This document shows positions 16,326-25,501 of a stretch of DNA of 64,000 nt, piece after piece (within the stretch, counting starts at the first letter, position 1; each line of letters opens with the position of its first letter). A model generated the notes under the pieces. The model searched no databases, was not told the DNA's origin, and worked only from the letters and a program-made list of their open reading frames with translations. A program made the translations under genes and the position numbers. Where the stretch lies: NCBI RefSeq assembly GCF_016428585.1, contig NZ_JAELVR010000001.1, positions 1 to 64,000 of the forward strand, read 5' to 3'. The DNA comes from Sedimentitalea arenosa. GTDB lineage: Bacteria; Pseudomonadota; Alphaproteobacteria; Rhodobacterales; Rhodobacteraceae.

Positions 16326-16793
16326 ATGGAGTTCAATGCGAAGGTCCGCACCTGTCTCGGCTTCAACGGCAACGGCCATGAAGCCGCTGATTTCTATGTC
16401 TCGCTGCTGCCCGACAGCAGTATCGAGAACACCGTGCACCCCGACCCGGATGGTCCTCCGCTCGTGATCGAATTCACCTTGGGGGGCGCACCCTACATGA
16501 TCTTGAATGACGGGCCGCCCTTCATCCCGGGACTCGCGGCGTCGATCTCGGTTCTGACCGAGGATCAGGACGAGACCGACCGGCTTTGGACCGCTCTGAC
16601 AGAGGATGGCGGTGAGGAGAGTTACTGCGGCTGGCTAAAGGACCGCTGGGGCGTGTCTTGGCAGATCGTGCCGAAAATCATGCCCCGCATGCTCGCCGAT
16701 CCCGACCGCGCCGCGGCGAAACGTGTGATGCAAGCGATGAGGCAGATGGGCAAACTGGACATCGCGGCGCTGGAGGCCGCATCTCGCGCTTGA
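16326..16793 (+). CDS. VOC-superfamily protein (PhnB/3-demethylubiquinone-methyltransferase-like)
   Basis: A 155-residue glyoxalase-fold protein with FNGNGHEAADFYVSLLPDSS and IENTVHPDP at the N-terminus, and SYCGWLKDRWGVSWQIVP followed by a terminal helix near the C-terminus. This is the pattern of the DUF1428/PhnB-like VOC group, not of a characterised enzyme. The ATG at 16326 is chosen because GAGGAAA precedes it; the open frame extends 15 codons upstream without a ribosome-binding site. Confidence 0.8.
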   Translation: MEFNAKVRTCLGFNGNGHEAADFYVSLLPDSSIENTVHPDPDGPPLVIEFTLGGAPYMILNDGPPFIPGLAASISVLTEDQDETDRLWTALTEDGGEESYCGWLKDRWGVSWQIVPKIMPRMLADPDRAAAKRVMQAMRQMGKLDIAALEAASRA

Positions 16794-16827
16794 ATGATCG
16801 TCGCGCCCGCAACTAAGGAGAAACCCA

Positions 16828-17184
16828 ATGAGCTACATTCAGGGAGTACTGATTGCCTGCCCCACCGACAGAAAAGACGCCTATCGCGATCTGGCTGAAA
16901 GAGCGGCGCCGATTTTCGCGGACTACGGAGCGACCCGGATCGTGGAATGCTGGGGTGATTCCGTCCCCGACGGCAAGGTCACCGATTTCAAACGCGCGGT
17001 GAAGGCGAAGGACGACGAGACAGTCGTGTTCTCGTGGATCGAATGGCCTGACAAGGCAACCTACGAGGCCGCCGCGCAGAAGATGGAAACCGACGAGCGT
17101 TGGCAAGACATGCCCGAGATGTGCTTTGATGGGAAACGGATGATGTGGGCCGGCTTCGAACCGATATTCGAGTGGGGCGGCTAG
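16828..17184 (+). CDS. DUF1428 family protein
   Basis: A 118-residue protein. It carries the conserved DUF1428 pattern YIQGVLIACPTDRKDAYRDL, then TRIVECWGDSVPDGKVTDF and VFSWIEWPDKATYEAAAQKM, ending FDGKRMMWAGFEPIFEWGG. The family belongs to the dimeric alpha-beta barrel superfamily; function unknown. AAGGAG lies 9 nt before the ATG, and the gene follows the VOC gene by 34 bp, so the two are likely cotranscribed. Confidence 0.87.
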   Translation: MSYIQGVLIACPTDRKDAYRDLAERAAPIFADYGATRIVECWGDSVPDGKVTDFKRAVKAKDDETVVFSWIEWPDKATYEAAAQKMETDERWQDMPEMCFDGKRMMWAGFEPIFEWGG

Positions 17185-17410
17185 GCAAGCTTCGCGACAT
17201 ATGCCTTCGGCCTATCGAAACGCAAACCAGTTCGGGTTTGATGTCCCGATCCCGGTCGAGGCCGTTGCCGACCTCGGGTTCCCTTGTCACTTCTCCCAGT
17301 CAACCCGACGCCCGACGATTTCGGTCGTGCGTCAACCGCAGCCGTGTCCACCATGGATGCGCAAAACCCATGGGCACAAACCTGGGGCGCCGCTGTTTCG
17401 CGCGGACATG

Positions 17411-18613
17411 TCACGCGACGATCAAGGTGCCTTGCTGTGTCAGTGCGTCGATCTGCGTCTGTGAATACCCATGTTCCGACAAGACTTCCGGCCCATGTTG
17501 GCCGAGGGTCGGGGCCGGGCGCACAACCCCGCCAGGCGTGTCGCTGAATTTGATCGGCAATCCTATGGCCTTGACCGCACCCGCGACAGGATGGTCGGTT
17601 TCGACGATCATGTCCCGCGCAAGCGCCTGAGGATCGCGGTGCATTTCGCAGATATCCATCACCGGTCCGGCGGGCAGACCGGCCGCTTGCATACGGACCA
17701 TCCAGTCGTCCGTGTCCCGCTGTTCGAGGTGGCTTTCGAGGAGCGGGACCAGCTCCTGCAGATTGTTTATTCGGTCGAAGTTGCTGGAAAATCGCGGATC
17801 CTCGGTCAATTCGGGTGCTTCGATCACCTCAAGCAGACGCAACCAGTTGCGTTGGTTGGCAGCTCCGATGTTGATCCACCCATCTCGGGTCCGAAACGAT
17901 TGATACGGTGCGTTGAGCGGATGGGCGGATCCCATCGCGCCGGGAGCCTCGCCCGTGGCAAACGCAATCGCCGATTGCCAGTAGGTCAGCGAAATTCCGG
18001 CCTCGAAGAGCGATGTATCGACCATCTGGCCTTGCCCGGTGGCCCGCGCATGGGAATATGCCGCCACGCAGCCCAAAGCAGCAAGAAAGCCTGCGGTGAT
18101 GTCGGCGATCGGCGCACCCGGTTTGACGGGTGGGCGTCCAGGCCCTTCGCCGGTGATCGACATGAGGCCGGACATGCCTTGGGCGATCAGATCGAACCCG
18201 CCGCGTTCGGCATAGGGTCCGGTCCGACCGAAGCCCGAGACCGCGCAGTACACGAGCTTTGGGTTGGTCTTGCGCAGAGTTTCATAGCCGAGGCCAAGCC
18301 GCTCCATCGTGTCGTGGCGATAGTTTTCGATCACCACATCGGCGCTGTCGAGCAACTTGCGGAGGACCTCGATGGCATCGGGGGTTTTCAGGTTCAAGGC
18401 AATGCCCCGCTTGTTGCGGTTCATCATCATGTAAGCCGCGCTCTCACCGTTGATATCCGGTGGCAGGAAGCGGCGACTGTCGTCGCCATCGGGTTTCTCG
18501 ACCTTGATGACGTCAGCGCCCATATCGGCCAGCATCATGCCACAGGCCGGGCCAGCCATGATATGCGCCAGCTCGATCACCTTCATTCCTGCCAGAGGGC
18601 CTTGTCCGCTCAT
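17411..18613 (-). CDS. Class III CoA-transferase (CaiB/BaiF family)
   Basis: A 400-residue protein starting MSGQGPLAGMKVIELAHIMA. Family signatures are AGPACGMMLADMGADVIKVE, then LNLKTPDAIEVLRKLLDSAD and the nucleophilic aspartate in QMVDTSLFEAG. These enzymes transfer CoA between acyl groups through a covalent aspartyl intermediate. The ATG at 18613 overlaps the stop of the upstream enoyl-CoA hydratase (ATGA) and follows GGAG, favouring it over an ATG four codons upstream. The two genes form an acyl-CoA activation/hydration pair of unknown substrate. Confidence 0.9.
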   Translation of the reverse strand: MSGQGPLAGMKVIELAHIMAGPACGMMLADMGADVIKVEKPDGDDSRRFLPPDINGESAAYMMMNRNKRGIALNLKTPDAIEVLRKLLDSADVVIENYRHDTMERLGLGYETLRKTNPKLVYCAVSGFGRTGPYAERGGFDLIAQGMSGLMSITGEGPGRPPVKPGAPIADITAGFLAALGCVAAYSHARATGQGQMVDTSLFEAGISLTYWQSAIAFATGEAPGAMGSAHPLNAPYQSFRTRDGWINIGAANQRNWLRLLEVIEAPELTEDPRFSSNFDRINNLQELVPLLESHLEQRDTDDWMVRMQAAGLPAGPVMDICEMHRDPQALARDMIVETDHPVAGAVKAIGLPIKFSDTPGGVVRPAPTLGQHGPEVLSEHGYSQTQIDALTQQGTLIVA

Positions 18614-19386
18614 GTCCCGCTCCATTCTGGCTTGGATTTCGTGAGGAAGGCCTCGAGCCCGTGTTTGAAGTCATTGCTCATGTAGCAGAGCGCAATCAGG
18701 TCGGCGTCTTGTGCGGCAAGTGCTGCCCGGTTGCGGCGCATCGCTTCTTTGGTGGCGCGCAAGGTCAGCGGGGCCATGGCTGCCAGATGCTCGGCCAACG
18801 TCTCAGCCCGTTCCATGAGCGTGTCCTCATCCGGCAAAACCTGGGAGACGAGGCCGGCGGCCAAGGCCTCTTCCGCTCCCATCAGGCGGGCCGTGAAGAT
18901 CATCTCGCGCACGCGTCCCGCGCCGATCAACTCGCTCAGGCGGGCCAGATTCCCCGCGTTCAGGCAATTGCCAAGCGTGCGCGCGATCGGGAAACCGAAT
19001 TTCAGCTGGGCGCTGCTGATCCGGATATCGCAGGCCGCCGCGATGGACGCCCCTCCACCGGTGCAGGCTCCATGGATCGCCGCCACCGTCGGGACAGGAC
19101 ACTGATCGACCGCAGTCAGGACCCGGGTGATCTCGTCCTCGTAGTCGAGCGCATCCTGTTCGGTCTCGAAAGCGCGGAACTGAGTCATGTCAGTGCCCGC
19201 CGCGAAAGCCTTGCCCCCGGCACCCTTGACGACCATCGCCCGCACCGATCCGTCGGTGGGAACATCGGCGCAGAGGCGCGCGAGGTCCTCGTACATGCCA
19301 AATGTGATCGCATTGCGCGCTTCGGGGCGATTGAACGTAACCCAGAGTGTCGTTCCGCGCTGCTCGGATATGAGTTCGTTGGTCAT
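18610..19386 (-). CDS. Enoyl-CoA hydratase/isomerase (crotonase) family
   Basis: A 258-residue crotonase-fold protein. The oxyanion-hole segments are KAFAAGTDMTQFRAF and ATHG-like AAIHGACTGGGASIAAACD, and the trimerisation helix region ends ALEAFLTKSKPEWSGT. One of the two glutamates of classical hydratases is not obvious in the FGFPIARTLGNCLNAGN segment, so it could be an isomerase, a hydrolase or another member of the superfamily. It is translationally coupled to the CoA transferase gene. Confidence 0.88.
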   Translation of the reverse strand: MTNELISEQRGTTLWVTFNRPEARNAITFGMYEDLARLCADVPTDGSVRAMVVKGAGGKAFAAGTDMTQFRAFETEQDALDYEDEITRVLTAVDQCPVPTVAAIHGACTGGGASIAAACDIRISSAQLKFGFPIARTLGNCLNAGNLARLSELIGAGRVREMIFTARLMGAEEALAAGLVSQVLPDEDTLMERAETLAEHLAAMAPLTLRATKEAMRRNRAALAAQDADLIALCYMSNDFKHGLEAFLTKSKPEWSGT

Positions 19387-19485
19387 CTGTCGTCTGTCCT
19401 TCCTGGAAGCGCCAAAATGCTGCTGAGATAAAACGTCTGCATCAGGGCCACACCCTGCGGTCTTGCCTATTGACGTGGCCGCATG

Positions 19486-20169
19486 TCAGCTCTGGTCGGA
19501 GTGTTCGGGTTTGTCCGACAGCGCTTTGATATGGGCCGCGTATTTGTTCATCATGTGCATCTTCATGAGTCGACCCAACCCGTCTGCGTCGCGCTCGCGC
19601 AGCTTGTCCATCATCTGCTCATGCTCCTGAATGGCCTGCGCCCAGCGTTCGTCGGACAGGTTCACCATGAACCGCGCGCGGCGGACGCGGGCGGCAAGCA
19701 GGCGATGGTGCGATTCCAGGATGTCGTTCCGTGCGCCCTCGATCAGGGCGGCGTGGATGTCCTGATTGGCCTGAAAATACGATTTGATATCCCGCGCGTG
19801 GAAGGCTTTGACCATCGCCTCGTGACGCTTTTCAATACTTGCGATCCCGGCATCGCTGAGATTCTTGCAGGCCAGTTCACCAGCGAGTTGTTCAAGCATC
19901 GCGATCACGGGGAATGTCTTTTCAAGCTCTTCGGGGGTCACCTCGGCCACGCGGGCGCCACGGTTGGCCTGCAACACCACCAGCCCCTCGGACGCCAGCA
20001 CCTTCAACGCTTCGCGCAAGGGTGTTCGCGACACGCCGAAGGACTCGCATAGGTCTTTCTCCGGCACTTTTTCGCCCGGTTTCAATGCGTCTTCGACGAC
20101 AAGGTTGCGTAGCCGTTCAACCAATTCTTCGTGCAGTGTCGGGCGTTTGATGCGTTTCGTAAGGTTCAT
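19486..20169 (-). CDS. GntR-family regulator with FCD domain (second)
   Basis: A 227-residue regulator with HTH (ELVERLRNLVVEDALKPGEK, then FGVSRTPLREALKVLASEGL) and an FCD domain with EKRHEAMVKAFH and AQAIQEHEQMMDKL. Related proteins respond to glycolate, lactate or other small organic acids. The gene starts 9 bp after the stop of the FAD/Fe-S oxidase gene, so they are cotranscribed. Its likely operator is the 18-bp palindrome at 23116-23133 in the divergent promoter of the aminotransferase/TRAP operon. Confidence 0.87.
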   Translation of the reverse strand: MNLTKRIKRPTLHEELVERLRNLVVEDALKPGEKVPEKDLCESFGVSRTPLREALKVLASEGLVVLQANRGARVAEVTPEELEKTFPVIAMLEQLAGELACKNLSDAGIASIEKRHEAMVKAFHARDIKSYFQANQDIHAALIEGARNDILESHHRLLAARVRRARFMVNLSDERWAQAIQEHEQMMDKLRERDADGLGRLMKMHMMNKYAAHIKALSDKPEHSDQS

Positions 20170-20178
20170 GTCCGCATC

Positions 20179-23052
20179 CTATCCATCAATGGCCTGATCC
20201 AGCAAGCGCGCGACATGCATCGCGCGGCGGGCCGTGCCATCGGCGATCTGGTGGCGGCACGAGGTCCCATCCGCCACGATGATCGCGTCGTCCGGTGCGG
20301 CCTGCAAAGCCGGGAACAGATCAAGGTTCGCCATCTTGAGTGACACGTCGATCGTATCGGGCGCGTAGCCAAATGCGCCGGCCATTCCGCAGCAACTGCT
20401 TTCAATCATGTGCACGTCCGCGTCCGGAATCCGCTTCAAAAGATCCAGCATCGGCGTGACCGCATCCTGCGCCTTCTGGTGGCAGTGGCCGTGCACGAAG
20501 ATCGGGCGGCGCAGCGACTTCATCGGCAGGTCCGGCCGATTGGCCAGGAACTCCTCGAACGTATGCGTCACCTCGGACAGCGCCTGCGCTTCGGGACCGG
20601 GACAGAGCGCCAGAAACTCATCGCGGAAGGTGAGGATGGAGGAGGGCTCGAGGCCGACCACCGCAACGCCCTTCGTCACGGCATCTTTGGTGGCATCGAT
20701 CACGCGCTGCGCCTCGGCGCGTGCGTCATCGACACAGCCGACGGCCAGCAGTGTACGCCCGCAATCAAGCGCAGTGCCCGAGCCATCCCGCGCGACAGCG
20801 ACGCGCAATCCGGATGCGCGCAGTACCCGAACGGCAGCGCGCAGGTTCTCCGGCTCGAAGTAGCGGTTGAACACATCGGCAAAGAGAAGGACATCCGGAT
20901 CGGCCTCCTGCGCCTCGTCATCCCGAAAGGGCTTTGACGACCAGATCGGCAGATCGCGGCGATGCGAGATACCGGTCAGCCCTTCGGCCAAACGGCGCAC
21001 CGGGCCGATCTTGTTGCGCAGGTTCATCAACCACGCCAGTTTGGCAACTTTGGGCGCGTATCGCGGCAGATATCCGACGAGCTTCTCGGCAAGTGTCAGT
21101 CCGCTTTCCTTGCGTCGGGCCGCCAGCACCTCGATCTTCATGCGTGCCATGTCGACACCCGTCGGGCATTCCCGGCGGCAGGCTTTGCAGGACACGCAGT
21201 ATTTCATCGTGTCCGCCATCGCGTCCGAGGTCAGACCTCCGGGGATTTGGCCGCTGATCGCAAGGCGCAGGGTGTTCGCCCGACCGCGCGTCGCGTCGCG
21301 TTCGTTGCGGGTGGCGCGGAAGGATGGGCACATCACGCCGCCCTTCAGCTTGCGGCAGGCGCCGTTGTTGTTGCACATTTCAACCGCGCCCTGGAAACCG
21401 CCAGCCGATCCGGGCCAGGCACTCCAGTCGAGCGCGGTTTCGAAATCCGGCACGTCGTAGTTCGGTCCGTAGCGGAAGACGCGGCGATCATCCATGGCCG
21501 GCGCGTGAACGATCTTTCCGGGGTTCATCAGTCCCTTCGGGTCGAAGCGGGCCTTCACCTCTTCGAAAGCCGACACGATACGGCGACCGAACATCCTTTC
21601 ATGGAATTCGGAGCGCACGATGCCGTCGCCATGCTCGCCGGAATGCGAGCCCTTGTACTGCTTGACGAGGTCGAAGGCCTCTTCGGCAATGGCGCGCATG
21701 GTTTTGACGTCCTTGTCCTGCCGCATGTTCAGTACCGGTCGTACATGCAGACACCCGACGGACGCGTGCGCGTACCAGGTGCCCTTGGTGCCGTAACGCG
21801 TGAAGATGTCGGTCAGACCCTGAGTGTATTCCGCGAGGTCCGGCAAGGCGACGGCGCAATCCTCGACGAACGAGATCGGTTTTCCGGCCTCCTTCATCGA
21901 CATCATCACGTTGAGGCCGGACTTGCGGTACTCTGCGATCGCGCCCTGCAGGCCGTTGTCGGTGACAGGGACGACGCCGCCCCAAGTACGCCCCGAGCCG
22001 GTGAAGGCGAAACCCATATCGCCCATCAGTTGCGACAGCTCGCCGAGCTTGGCCGCGTTTCCTTCTGCGCTGCCCTCCGCGAATTCGACCAACAGCAAAG
22101 CCGCGGGCTTTCCCTGGACAAAGGCCTCGATGGTCTTGCGGAACAACGGGATATCGCGCCCGAGGGCGATCATCGTATCGTCGATCAACTCGACGGCTTG
22201 CGGATTCAGTGTCACCAAATGCTGCGCTGCATCCATCGCGGCGTAGAAAGTGGGGAAGTGGCAGACACCGGTCACCTTTTCCCCGGGCAAACGCGCGAGG
22301 CCGAGGTCCAATTCCGTGAAATAGGCCAGCGTTCCTTCGGACCCGACCAGGAGATGCGCCATGTTCACTTCGTTGCCGGTCAACGCATCGATGTTGTATC
22401 CGCCGACACGGCGCTGCACCTTGGGAAACCGCGCGTCGATCTCGGCGGCTTCGCGTCGCCCGAGCGCGCGCATGTCGGTGACGAGGTCGGCATAGGGGCC
22501 CGGTTCCGGGTCGGTTCCGTTGAACCGAGCTTTCGTTCCATCCGGCAAAATGGCCGATATCGCGCGGACGTTGTCGCGCATGATGCCATAGCGCAGGGAC
22601 TTGCCGCCTGACGAGTTGTTCGCAGCCATTCCGCCAAGCGTGCAGCGTGAGGCGGTGGACGGATCGACCGGGAACCACAGACCATGCGGTTTCAATGCGT
22701 GGTTCAGTTCATCAAGAACCAGCCCCGGTTCCACCCGCGCCGTCAGTTTCTCGGTGTCGATGTCCAGAATACGGTTCAGATGTCGCGTGTTGTCCAGCAC
22801 CACGGCGCGGTTCACGGTCTGGCCGCATTGAGAGGTGCCTCCCCCCCGCGGAAGCACCGGCGTTTCCTCTTCCCGCGCGACGCTCATGGCCGCTTCGATA
22901 TCCTCAACCGAGCGTGGCACAACGACGGCTTGGGGAATCATCTGGTAGATCGACGCATCCGTTGCATAACGTCCCCGCGACGCGGGGTCGGTCATGACCT
23001 CACCTGCGACCGCAGAACTCAAGCGGTTGGAAAGACGGGCATTCTCACGCAT
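20179..23052 (-). CDS. FAD- and 4Fe-4S-containing 2-hydroxyacid dehydrogenase (D-lactate/glycolate type fusion)
   Basis: A 957-residue fusion. The N-terminal PCMH FAD-binding domain (about 35-215) has VPRSVEDIEAAMSVAREEET, then RGGGTSQCGQ; a FAD-oxidase C-terminal domain runs to about 500. A ferredoxin-like segment near 619 carries CVSCKACRRECPTGV. A CCG (HdrB-like) region near 850-890 has HCHQKAQ and SSCCGMAGAFGY. This combines the roles of separate GlcD and GlcF subunits, oxidising a 2-hydroxyacid and passing electrons to the quinone pool. The neighbouring aminotransferase, TRAP system and GlcG point to glycolate or a related hydroxyacid. A second 4Fe-4S cysteine set is not obvious. Confidence 0.9.
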   Translation of the reverse strand: MRENARLSNRLSSAVAGEVMTDPASRGRYATDASIYQMIPQAVVVPRSVEDIEAAMSVAREEETPVLPRGGGTSQCGQTVNRAVVLDNTRHLNRILDIDTEKLTARVEPGLVLDELNHALKPHGLWFPVDPSTASRCTLGGMAANNSSGGKSLRYGIMRDNVRAISAILPDGTKARFNGTDPEPGPYADLVTDMRALGRREAAEIDARFPKVQRRVGGYNIDALTGNEVNMAHLLVGSEGTLAYFTELDLGLARLPGEKVTGVCHFPTFYAAMDAAQHLVTLNPQAVELIDDTMIALGRDIPLFRKTIEAFVQGKPAALLLVEFAEGSAEGNAAKLGELSQLMGDMGFAFTGSGRTWGGVVPVTDNGLQGAIAEYRKSGLNVMMSMKEAGKPISFVEDCAVALPDLAEYTQGLTDIFTRYGTKGTWYAHASVGCLHVRPVLNMRQDKDVKTMRAIAEEAFDLVKQYKGSHSGEHGDGIVRSEFHERMFGRRIVSAFEEVKARFDPKGLMNPGKIVHAPAMDDRRVFRYGPNYDVPDFETALDWSAWPGSAGGFQGAVEMCNNNGACRKLKGGVMCPSFRATRNERDATRGRANTLRLAISGQIPGGLTSDAMADTMKYCVSCKACRRECPTGVDMARMKIEVLAARRKESGLTLAEKLVGYLPRYAPKVAKLAWLMNLRNKIGPVRRLAEGLTGISHRRDLPIWSSKPFRDDEAQEADPDVLLFADVFNRYFEPENLRAAVRVLRASGLRVAVARDGSGTALDCGRTLLAVGCVDDARAEAQRVIDATKDAVTKGVAVVGLEPSSILTFRDEFLALCPGPEAQALSEVTHTFEEFLANRPDLPMKSLRRPIFVHGHCHQKAQDAVTPMLDLLKRIPDADVHMIESSCCGMAGAFGYAPDTIDVSLKMANLDLFPALQAAPDDAIIVADGTSCRHQIADGTARRAMHVARLLDQAIDG

Positions 23053-23115
23053 GAGACTCTGATTATCCTCCCCTGTCGGCGCCTTGTTTCCGGAGCCCGA
23101 TTTTTATGTTGACTG

Positions 23116-23133
23116 AATTATGAATTCATAATT
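23116..23133. promoter_or_regulatory. 18-bp perfect palindrome, candidate operator
   Basis: AATTATGAATTCATAATT reads the same on both strands. It sits in the 140-bp spacer between the divergent starts of the FAD/Fe-S oxidase (23052) and the aminotransferase (23193). This is where a dimeric regulator such as the GntR/FCD protein encoded at 19486-20169 could control both arms. It is strikingly AT-rich for this region. Confidence 0.6.
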
Positions 23134-23192
23134 ACGTTTTATCAACAGTTAATCGCGCCGACTCAACGGTGCTTTCGGGAGGACCAGAATCG

Positions 23193-24380
23193 ATGCGCCA
23201 GGCTGGCAGACACTTCTTGCAAATACCGGGGCCAAGCGCGGTTCCCGACCGAATTCTCAAGGCCATCGGCCAGCAAACCATTGACCACCGCGGACCCGAT
23301 TTCGCCGAGGTGGGGCAAAAGGCGCTGGAGGGCATGAAGACCATCTTCAAGACCAAGCAGCACGTGTTCATTTTTCCCTCGTCGGGGACGGGGGCATGGG
23401 AAGCCGCGCTGGTGAACACTCTGTCTCCGGGGGACAAGGTCCTGATGTTCGAAACCGGGCATTTTGCGACCCTGTGGAACAAGATGGCGCGCAAGATCGG
23501 GTTGGAGCCCGAGTTCCTTGAAGGTGACTGGCGCGGCGGGGCAGAACCCGATCGCATCGAAGCGCGTCTGCGCGCGGACACCAACCACGATATCAAGGCT
23601 GTTTGCGTGGTTCACAACGAAACCTCGACCGGTTCCGTTTCGCCCATCGCCGAGGTTCGCAAGGCCATCGACGCGGCGGGTCATCCGGCGCTGTTGATGG
23701 TCGACTCGATCTCGGGCCTTGCCTCGATCGACTTCCGCTTTGACGAGTGGGGCGTGGATGTCTGCGTCTCCGGATCTCAGAAGGGATTGATGCTGCCGCC
23801 CGGGCTGAGCTTCAATGCCGTCAGCGAAAAGGCGTTGGAGCACGCGAAATCGGTCACCATGCCACGCAGCTACTGGGACTGGCAGGACATGGTCGGACCC
23901 AACGCCAACGGCTATTTTCCTTACACGCCGGGAACGAACCTGCTTTATGGTCTGAACGAAGCCATCGACATGCTTCACGAGGAGGGGTTGGACAATGTCT
24001 TTGCCCGCCACGCCCGCCACGGCGCGGCAACCCGTGCAGCGGTGCGCGCCTGGGGGCTGGAGGTGCTCTGCGCGCGGCAAGGTCAGGAATCCGGTGTGCT
24101 GACAGCGGTTCTCGTTCCGGAGGGGCATTCCGCCGATGCGTTCCGGGCGACCACGCTCAAGTATTACGATATTTCGCTCGGCAACGGCCTGTCCAAGGTT
24201 GCCGACAAGGTGTTCCGCATCGGACACCTCGGGGATTTCAATGACCTGATGCTGATGGCAACATTGTCCGGCGTGGAAATGGGCCTGGCCAAGGCCGGCA
24301 TCCCGCATCGATCCGGCGGAGCGCAAGCCGCGATGGAGCATCTCAAGGAAACGACAGAAGAGCGGTTCGCCGCTGAATAA
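23193..24380 (+). CDS. Class V aminotransferase (serine/alanine/aspartate-glyoxylate type)
   Basis: A 395-residue PLP enzyme. The Schiff-base lysine is Lys197 in VCVSGSQKGLMLPPG. Other family landmarks are QIPGPSAVPDRILKAIGQQT, HRGPDF, FPSSGTGAWEAALVNTLSPG, HNETSTGSV, LLMVDSISGLASIDFR and RIGHLGDFND. It would convert glyoxylate to glycine using serine, alanine or aspartate. The aspartate-glyoxylate (BhcA-like) subgroup is possible, but the other genes of that cycle are absent here. The ATG at 23193 follows GGGAGGA; a GTG eight codons upstream is weaker. It heads the operon with the TRAP transporter and GlcG. Confidence 0.87.
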   Translation: MRQAGRHFLQIPGPSAVPDRILKAIGQQTIDHRGPDFAEVGQKALEGMKTIFKTKQHVFIFPSSGTGAWEAALVNTLSPGDKVLMFETGHFATLWNKMARKIGLEPEFLEGDWRGGAEPDRIEARLRADTNHDIKAVCVVHNETSTGSVSPIAEVRKAIDAAGHPALLMVDSISGLASIDFRFDEWGVDVCVSGSQKGLMLPPGLSFNAVSEKALEHAKSVTMPRSYWDWQDMVGPNANGYFPYTPGTNLLYGLNEAIDMLHEEGLDNVFARHARHGAATRAAVRAWGLEVLCARQGQESGVLTAVLVPEGHSADAFRATTLKYYDISLGNGLSKVADKVFRIGHLGDFNDLMLMATLSGVEMGLAKAGIPHRSGGAQAAMEHLKETTEERFAAE

Positions 24381-24412
24381 CGCCCGGGAGGGGCATCAAA
24401 GGGAGGAAAACC

Positions 24413-25393
24413 ATGAAACTGAAAGCAACCATACTCGCCAGTGTGGCCGCCATTGCCTTGCCGCTCGCCGCAAGCGCTGCGGATATGACACTGCGCTTCG
24501 GTCACGTCGGCAATCCCGGTTCGCTGTTCGAGGCATCGGCCAACGCATTTGCCGAATGCGCCAACGGCAAGCTGGGCGATCGCGCCGAAGTCCAGACGTT
24601 CGGTGCAAGCCAGCTTGGCAACGACCGCGAACTGCTGCAGAAGCTGAAACTCGGTCAGGTCGACTTTTCGCTGCCCTCGTCGGTGATGTCATCGGTCGCC
24701 CCGGAATTCGGCGTGTTCGAGATGCCGTATATCGTGCAAGACCGCGACCACATGCGCCGCATCCAGGCTGAACTGGGCGACGTTTTTCAGGACGCGGCAC
24801 TCGGCGAGGGCTACCGGATCATCGGCTACTTCGAAAACGGTTTCCGCCACATCACCAACAACACTCGACCGATCAACACGCCCGAAGATTTGCAAGGCGT
24901 GAAGCTGCGCACTCCAAACGCTGAATGGCGGGTGAAGATGTTCCAGCTGTATGGCGCCAATCCGACGCCCATGGCGTTCTCGGAAGTGTTCACCGCGCTC
25001 CAGACCAACGTCATCGACGGGCAGGAAAACCCCTACGCGCAGATTGCATCGGCCAAGTTCCAGGAAGTGCAGGAATACCTGTCGATCACCGGCCACGTTT
25101 ACACGCCCGGCTACGTGCTGGTCGCCGAAAACCAGTGGCAGAAGCTGCCCGAGGACGTGCGCGCCGACCTTGAAGCCTGCGGATCCGAGACGCAGGACTT
25201 CGTTTACGACCATGCCGCAAAGCTCGAAGAAGAACTCTTGCAGGTGATCCGGGATGCCGGTGTTCAAATCAACGAGGCCGACAACGCAGCTTTCATCGAA
25301 GCCTCGGCACCGATCTACGAAGAGTTCGCAAACACCGTGGATGGCGGGGCGGAACTCATCGAGCGAATTCAGAACCTCGCATCCGGGTCCTGA
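24413..25393 (+). CDS. TRAP transporter substrate-binding protein (DctP), second system
   Basis: A 326-residue periplasmic protein. The signal peptide ends LPLAASAADMTL (cleavage near residue 23). The DctP fold shows GASQLGNDRELLQKLKLGQV, then LRTPNAEWRVKMFQLYGANP and the ligand-arginine region VFTALQTNVIDGQENPYAQI. It delivers an organic acid to the DctQM complex encoded downstream. GGGAGG precedes the ATG. A hairpin follows its stop, which in many TRAP operons keeps this component in excess. Confidence 0.92.
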   Translation: MKLKATILASVAAIALPLAASAADMTLRFGHVGNPGSLFEASANAFAECANGKLGDRAEVQTFGASQLGNDRELLQKLKLGQVDFSLPSSVMSSVAPEFGVFEMPYIVQDRDHMRRIQAELGDVFQDAALGEGYRIIGYFENGFRHITNNTRPINTPEDLQGVKLRTPNAEWRVKMFQLYGANPTPMAFSEVFTALQTNVIDGQENPYAQIASAKFQEVQEYLSITGHVYTPGYVLVAENQWQKLPEDVRADLEACGSETQDFVYDHAAKLEEELLQVIRDAGVQINEADNAAFIEASAPIYEEFANTVDGGAELIERIQNLASGS

Positions 25394-25405
25394 CCTGAAC
25401 CGTGC

Positions 25406-25427
25406 AGGGGGCCAACCATGGCCCTCT
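25406..25427 (+). terminator. Intercistronic hairpin between DctP and DctQ genes
   Basis: AGGGGGCC (25406-25413) pairs with GGCCCTCT (25420-25427) around a 6-nt loop, with one G-T pair. There is no strong T-run, so partial termination or 3'-end protection of the binding-protein mRNA is more likely than full termination. Confidence 0.5.
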
Positions 25428-25501
25428 GTCGACGTCGCGATAACCAACCATGACTGCTTTTTCTGACATCACCGGGCCTCGTGCCCCGGCGGGGGCCACC
25501 T

